Source: Bacteroidales bacterium (GTDB lineage Bacteria; Bacteroidota; Bacteroidia; Bacteroidales; Paludibacteraceae). From it: DNA of 34,123 nt. The stretch is taken from assembly GCA_004557405.1 (NCBI GenBank), contig SFDZ01000020.1:1-34123 (forward strand), in the 5' to 3' direction. Of the stretch, positions 31,072 to 34,123 are shown one piece after another; the first letter of the stretch is position 1, and every line of letters begins with the position of its first letter. The notes beneath the pieces are model-generated. The model made no database searches, had not been told where the DNA came from, and saw only the letters and a program-made list of their open reading frames with translations. Both the position numbers and the translations under genes were made by a program.

Positions 31072-31746
31072 ATGAACAAATTACCTTGTTTGGTAGCTAC
31101 CTTGATGTGTAGCACATGGTGCATTATAGCGCAAAATAGTTCCAATGGACATGAGTGGATTGACCTCGGTCTGCCCTCCGGCTTGAAGTGGGCAACCTGC
31201 AATGTGGGTGCCACCAAGCCCGAAGAGTATGGCGATTACTTTGCTTGGGGAGAAACAGTTACAAAAATAACTTACGATTGGAGTACCTACAAATATGGTG
31301 CTGCCTATGACAAACTCACCAAATATTGCACTAATGCTTTGTATGGTTTGGACAACTTTGCCAATAGTAAAACTATACTTGACATAGAAGATGATGCGGC
31401 CAATTCCGATTGGGGAGGTAATTGGCGCATACCTACTTTCGAAGAATGGACAGAACTACGAGAACACTGCATTTGGACATGGACAGCCAACTACAACAAC
31501 ATAGGCATATCCGGGTACATTGTAACCGGCAAAAACAATGGCAAATCTATTTTTCTGCCCGCAGCAGGTGCTTACAACGACGATGATTTGGATGATGCTG
31601 GTAGCAGCGGTCTCTATTGGTCAAGTTCAATTAATATGACCGACCCATACTTTGCGTGGCACGTCAGATTCTCCGCTGATCTTTTGTTTGCATATAGTGT
31701 AGGCCGCATATACGGTCTATCAATACGACCGGTGTTGAAAGAATAA
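31072..31746 (+). CDS. FISUMP-domain exported protein 1
   Basis: The protein has 224 residues from MNKLPCLVATLMCSTWCIIA, a signal peptide with likely cleavage before Gln. The mature protein is one FISUMP (Fibrobacter succinogenes major paralogous) domain: GHEWIDLGLPSGLKWATCNV at its start, YGDYFAWGET, WGGNWRIPTFEEWTELREHC, IFLPAAGAY, YWSSS, and LSIRPVLK at the end. The fold is thought to be C-type-lectin-like, with a variable surface; ligands are unknown. Unlike paralogues 2 and 4 it has no lipobox, so it should be periplasmic or secreted. Its GLPSG motif groups it with paralogue 2. Confidence 0.82.
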   Translation: MNKLPCLVATLMCSTWCIIAQNSSNGHEWIDLGLPSGLKWATCNVGATKPEEYGDYFAWGETVTKITYDWSTYKYGAAYDKLTKYCTNALYGLDNFANSKTILDIEDDAANSDWGGNWRIPTFEEWTELREHCIWTWTANYNNIGISGYIVTGKNNGKSIFLPAAGAYNDDDLDDAGSSGLYWSSSINMTDPYFAWHVRFSADLLFAYSVGRIYGLSIRPVLKE

Positions 31747-31799
31747 TAACAAATATTTTATAAAACATCAACAATGTTATAACAAAAAAAATACACACA

Positions 31800-32465
31800 A
31801 TGAAAAAAACAGCATTTTTGATATACTACTTGTCTGCAGCAATACTCATATCGTGTACTAAAAACACAACAAATGGTCATGAGTGGGTTGATTTAGGTTT
31901 ACCGAGTGGTACAAAATGGGCAACATGCAATGTAGGCGCCTCTACACCAGAAAGTTATGGTGACTACTTCGCTTGGGGTGAAATAGAAAAAAAAGATATT
32001 TACAATATAAATACTTACAAATATGGTTTTTCTTATAACCAACTCACTAAATATTGCACTGACACTTTGTATGGTCTTGACGGTTTCGCCGACAATCAAA
32101 CTATACTCAAACTTACCGATGATGCCGCTCACGCAGCTTGGGGAGGTAATTGGCGTATGCCCACTGCTGCCGAATGGAAAGAATTATATCAATATTGTGA
32201 ATGGATATGGATAACCCTCAACGGCATTAATGGCTACAAAGTAAAAAGCAAAATCAACGGAAATTCCATTTTTCTCCTTGCTACAGGTTTTTACTTCAAT
32301 GGAAGCCTATATGGCGCAGGCAATTGCGCTAACTATTGGTCAAGTTCGATTGACACAGAATATCCATTTGGTGCGGCATGTATAGGGTTCGAAGCGGATA
32401 GTGTGATAATCGGAGAGAGTTGGTATCGCTTTTGGGGATATTCTGTGCGCCCAGTGTGTGAATAA
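31800..32465 (+). CDS. FISUMP-domain lipoprotein 2
   Basis: This 221-residue protein begins MKKTAFLIYYLSAAILISC, a lipoprotein signal with the lipid-modified Cys19 followed by TKN. The FISUMP domain follows at once: GHEWVDLGLPSGTKWATCNV, YGDYFAWGE, WGGNWRMPTAAEWKELYQYC, SIFLLATGFY, YWSSS and YSVRPVCE. It is 53 bases after paralogue 1. Its 3' flank (32466-32516) is repeated after paralogues 3 and 4, and a 27-base block is identical with paralogue 3, a sign of duplication or gene conversion. Confidence 0.84.
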   Translation: MKKTAFLIYYLSAAILISCTKNTTNGHEWVDLGLPSGTKWATCNVGASTPESYGDYFAWGEIEKKDIYNINTYKYGFSYNQLTKYCTDTLYGLDGFADNQTILKLTDDAAHAAWGGNWRMPTAAEWKELYQYCEWIWITLNGINGYKVKSKINGNSIFLLATGFYFNGSLYGAGNCANYWSSSIDTEYPFGAACIGFEADSVIIGESWYRFWGYSVRPVCE

Positions 32466-32516
32466 GAACCGAGAAGATAGATGTAAGAGTATAGATAATT
32501 TGTTGTGTAACAATAA
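32466..32516 (+). repeat. FISUMP 3'-flank repeat, copy A (full length)
   Basis: This 51-base AT-rich sequence begins GAACCGAGAAGATAGATG and ends TTGTTGTGTAACAATAA right after the stop of paralogue 2. Shorter or diverged copies follow paralogues 3 and 4. The TTGTTGTGTAACAATAA end holds a small inverted repeat (TTGTTG/CAATAA). Confidence 0.75.
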
Positions 32517-32564
32517 GCAAATCTCTAAAACTATTAAACTTTAATTTTATACCTCCCAAAAAAA

Positions 32565-33218
32565 ATGAAACAATTGAACTTGTTGGCAGAATTTGACGCC
32601 TGCGAACTACAAAACGCCCCCAACGACGGACAAGACCAAAACGGCGATAACGGCACAATCGCCAACGGCCACGAGTATGTTGACCTTGGTTTGAGCGTAA
32701 AGTGGGCTACCTGCAATGTGGGCGCTACCAAACCCGAGGAAAAGGGCGACCTCTTCGCTTGGGGCGAAACTGCGCCAAAATCTTCGTACTCGAAGGATAA
32801 TTATTCTTATTCTGCGAATCTGGATGTTTTGCCCTTGGATCAAGATGCCGCCCATGCCAACTGGGGCGGCAAGTGGCGTATGCCCACCGACGATGAATGG
32901 ACGGAACTGCGCGAAAAATGTACATGGAAATGGCGCACTGTGAAAGGCATACACGGTTACATGGTGAAGAGCAAAATCAACGGAAATTCCATTTTTATAC
33001 CGGCGGCGGGCTATCACATCAAGGTCTTGTACCGCGAAGGCATCTATTTGAGGAAGGCGTTCGACGCGGGCTACTACGGCGAATATTGGTCGAGTTCGCT
33101 CTGCACGGACTACGCGTACGACGCGTGGAGCGTGGACGTCGAATCGAAATATGTGAGCAGGGACTACGACTACCGTTACAACGATAAATCCGTCCGCCCG
33201 GTAATAAAGATAGATTAG
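32565..33218 (+). CDS. FISUMP-domain protein 3, signal-peptide core deleted
   Basis: This 217-residue FISUMP protein (GHEYVDLGLSVKWATCNVGA, LFAWGETAPK, WGGKWRMPTDDEWTELREKC, YWSSSLC, SVRPVIK) starts MKQLNLLAEFDACELQN, with no hydrophobic core. Aligned to paralogue 4 (MKHLKTFAAVCCVAAVFAAC), the first bases and the TTTGxCGCCTGCGA block before the lipobox Cys match. A net 21 bases (seven codons) in the middle are absent. The Cys at 13 corresponds to the lipid-bearing Cys20 of paralogue 4. The product probably stays in the cytoplasm or is non-functional. The body of the domain is intact and lacks the LTKYC segment present in the others. Confidence 0.8.
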   Translation: MKQLNLLAEFDACELQNAPNDGQDQNGDNGTIANGHEYVDLGLSVKWATCNVGATKPEEKGDLFAWGETAPKSSYSKDNYSYSANLDVLPLDQDAAHANWGGKWRMPTDDEWTELREKCTWKWRTVKGIHGYMVKSKINGNSIFIPAAGYHIKVLYREGIYLRKAFDAGYYGEYWSSSLCTDYAYDAWSVDVESKYVSRDYDYRYNDKSVRPVIKID

Positions 33219-33254
33219 AACCGAGAACATAGATAATTTGTTGTGTTACAATAA
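33218..33254 (+). repeat. FISUMP 3'-flank repeat, copy B
   Basis: It is a shortened version of copy A (GAACCGAGAACATAGATAAT to ACAATAA) that begins at the last base of the paralogue 3 stop codon. About 14 bases of the middle of copy A are missing. Confidence 0.75.
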
Positions 33255-33328
33255 AATCCCTATAACTCTTAAACCTTAAACTATTAAACTACCAAACTTT
33301 ATTTTACAAACCTAAAAAACAAGAAACA

Positions 33329-33994
33329 ATGAAACACTTGAAAACTTTTGCAGCCGTGTGCTGCGTAGCGGCCGTGTTTGCCGCCTGCGAGAAAAACGAT
33401 GTAGAACCTACAGCCGGCGACGCCAACGGCCACGACTACATTGACCTCGGACTGAGCGTAAAGTGGGCAACCTGCAACATAGGCGCCACCACGCCCGAAG
33501 GCTACGGCCACTACTACGCTTGGGGCGAAACCGAACCCAAGGACAATTACTATTGGAACACATACAAATGGTGCGATGGAACTCAAACAACATTAACCAA
33601 ATATTGTAGCGACAACTCGTATGGTAACCTTGGTTTTACCGACAAAAAAATAGTGCTCGACCTTGCCGATGATGCGGCTAATGCCAATTGGGGCGGTTCT
33701 TGGCGCATGCCTACCGATGCTGAATGGACAGAACTGCGCGATAGTTGCACTTGGACATGGACGACCCTGAACGGCGTAAAAGGCTACGAAGTAACGAGCA
33801 AGACCAACGGTAACTCCATTTTTCTCCCCGCAGCAGGATTCTATGGTTACGAAACATTGGTCAATCCACATTCCAAATGCTACTATTGGTCGAGTTCACT
33901 CAACACGGAGTACCCAAGCCATGCATGGTTAGGCTTTGATAACACCTATTACTGCCGCTACTACGGCCTTTCCATCCGAGCGGTAATGAAATAG
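33329..33994 (+). CDS. FISUMP-domain lipoprotein 4
   Basis: This 221-residue lipoprotein has the signal MKHLKTFAAVCCVAAVFAAC (lipid-modified Cys20), followed by EKNDVEPT, whose acidic residues fit surface export in Bacteroidetes. The FISUMP domain then runs GHDYIDLGLSVKWATCNIGA, YGHYYAWGETEPK, LTKYCSDN, WGGSWRMPTDAEWTELRDSC, IFLPAAGFYGY, YWSSSLN and LSIRAVMK. LSVK in the first block groups it with paralogue 3. A hairpin terminator lies about 90 bases downstream. Confidence 0.85.
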   Translation: MKHLKTFAAVCCVAAVFAACEKNDVEPTAGDANGHDYIDLGLSVKWATCNIGATTPEGYGHYYAWGETEPKDNYYWNTYKWCDGTQTTLTKYCSDNSYGNLGFTDKKIVLDLADDAANANWGGSWRMPTDAEWTELRDSCTWTWTTLNGVKGYEVTSKTNGNSIFLPAAGFYGYETLVNPHSKCYYWSSSLNTEYPSHAWLGFDNTYYCRYYGLSIRAVMK

Positions 33995-34027
33995 AACCGA
34001 GAACACGGATGTAAGAGCATAGACAGT
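33994..34027 (+). repeat. FISUMP 3'-flank repeat, copy C
   Basis: GAACCGAGAACACGGATGTA, then AGAGCATAGACAGT, matches the first half of copy A, starting at the last base of the paralogue 4 stop codon. It lacks the TTGTTGTG end. Confidence 0.65.
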
Positions 34028-34082
34028 AGGGACGTATTGAATACATCCGAAGCATAGAACATAGAAGACTGATTTTAGGAAT

Positions 34083-34117
34083 GCGGAGTGAGGAGTTTTC
34101 CTTGCTCCGCGTTTGTT
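34083..34117 (+). terminator. Terminator at the end of the FISUMP array
   Basis: GCGGAGTGAGGA (34083-34094) pairs with TCCTTGCTCCGC (34099-34110) as a 12-bp stem with two G-U pairs and a 4-base loop. GTTTGTTTAT follows. It lies 89 bases after the last FISUMP stop codon. Confidence 0.8.
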
Positions 34118-34123
34118 TATCCC

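Noticed and set aside
31072..34027. Repeats around the FISUMP genes as a CRISPR array or mobile element
   Set aside because: The repeats are few, diverged and spaced by whole genes; no transposase, terminal inverted repeats or cas genes are present.

Overview
The window looks like a chromosomal segment of an uncultured Bacteroidales bacterium. The evidence is Bacteroidetes-type promoters (TTTG, about 20 bases, TAnnTTTG), several proteins ending in Type IX secretion (T9SS) C-terminal domains, a Bacteroidales-like RecA, InlB/Listeria-Bacteroides repeats and tandem FISUMP paralogues. No species can be named. No tRNA, rRNA, CRISPR array, transposase or integrase was seen.

Left part (1-4650). On the minus strand lie a radical SAM/SPASM protein with a PqqD-like N-terminal domain, a 63-residue protein of unknown function, and the start of a shortened M42-type metallopeptidase that runs off the window edge. 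The last two are translationally coupled (TAATG). Next comes a signalling cassette: two paralogous minus-strand XRE-like HTH proteins flank a plus-strand pair made of a winged-HTH protein and a membrane-anchored Ser/Thr kinase.

Middle (4960-25105). An SLC45-type sugar transporter (-) and recA (+) are followed by one minus-strand run of eight tightly spaced genes (24932 down to 7635). It has a consensus promoter upstream and a bidirectional terminator shared with recA. Nearly every product has a signal peptide. They are a small protein with a PIGDA/TM/basic-tail C-terminus, a 1799-residue multi-repeat T9SS cargo, a CBM9/starch-binding protein, a GH13 alpha-amylase, an STN-barrel-OmpA protein, two paralogous jelly-roll proteins, and a second barrel paralogous to the first. 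No SusC/SusD pair is present. I read this as a T9SS-based, SusCD-free surface system for alpha-glucan capture and hydrolysis. This is the most likely undescribed system in the window.

Right part (25230-34123). Housekeeping genes come first: a YycJ-type MBL hydrolase, rlmB, an RluA-family pseudouridine synthase and coaD. The synthase gene and coaD overlap tail to tail over an in-frame 15-bp duplication. A promoter-driven three-way-junction RNA candidate lies at about 28345-28515. It is followed by an AT-rich block of small membrane proteins (DUF6804-like, a 90-residue protein, a 38-residue ORF, DUF805, and a zinc-ribbon protein with a Lys/Glu tract). The window ends with four tandem FISUMP paralogues. 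Three share a conserved 3' flank, and the third has lost seven residues of its signal-peptide core.
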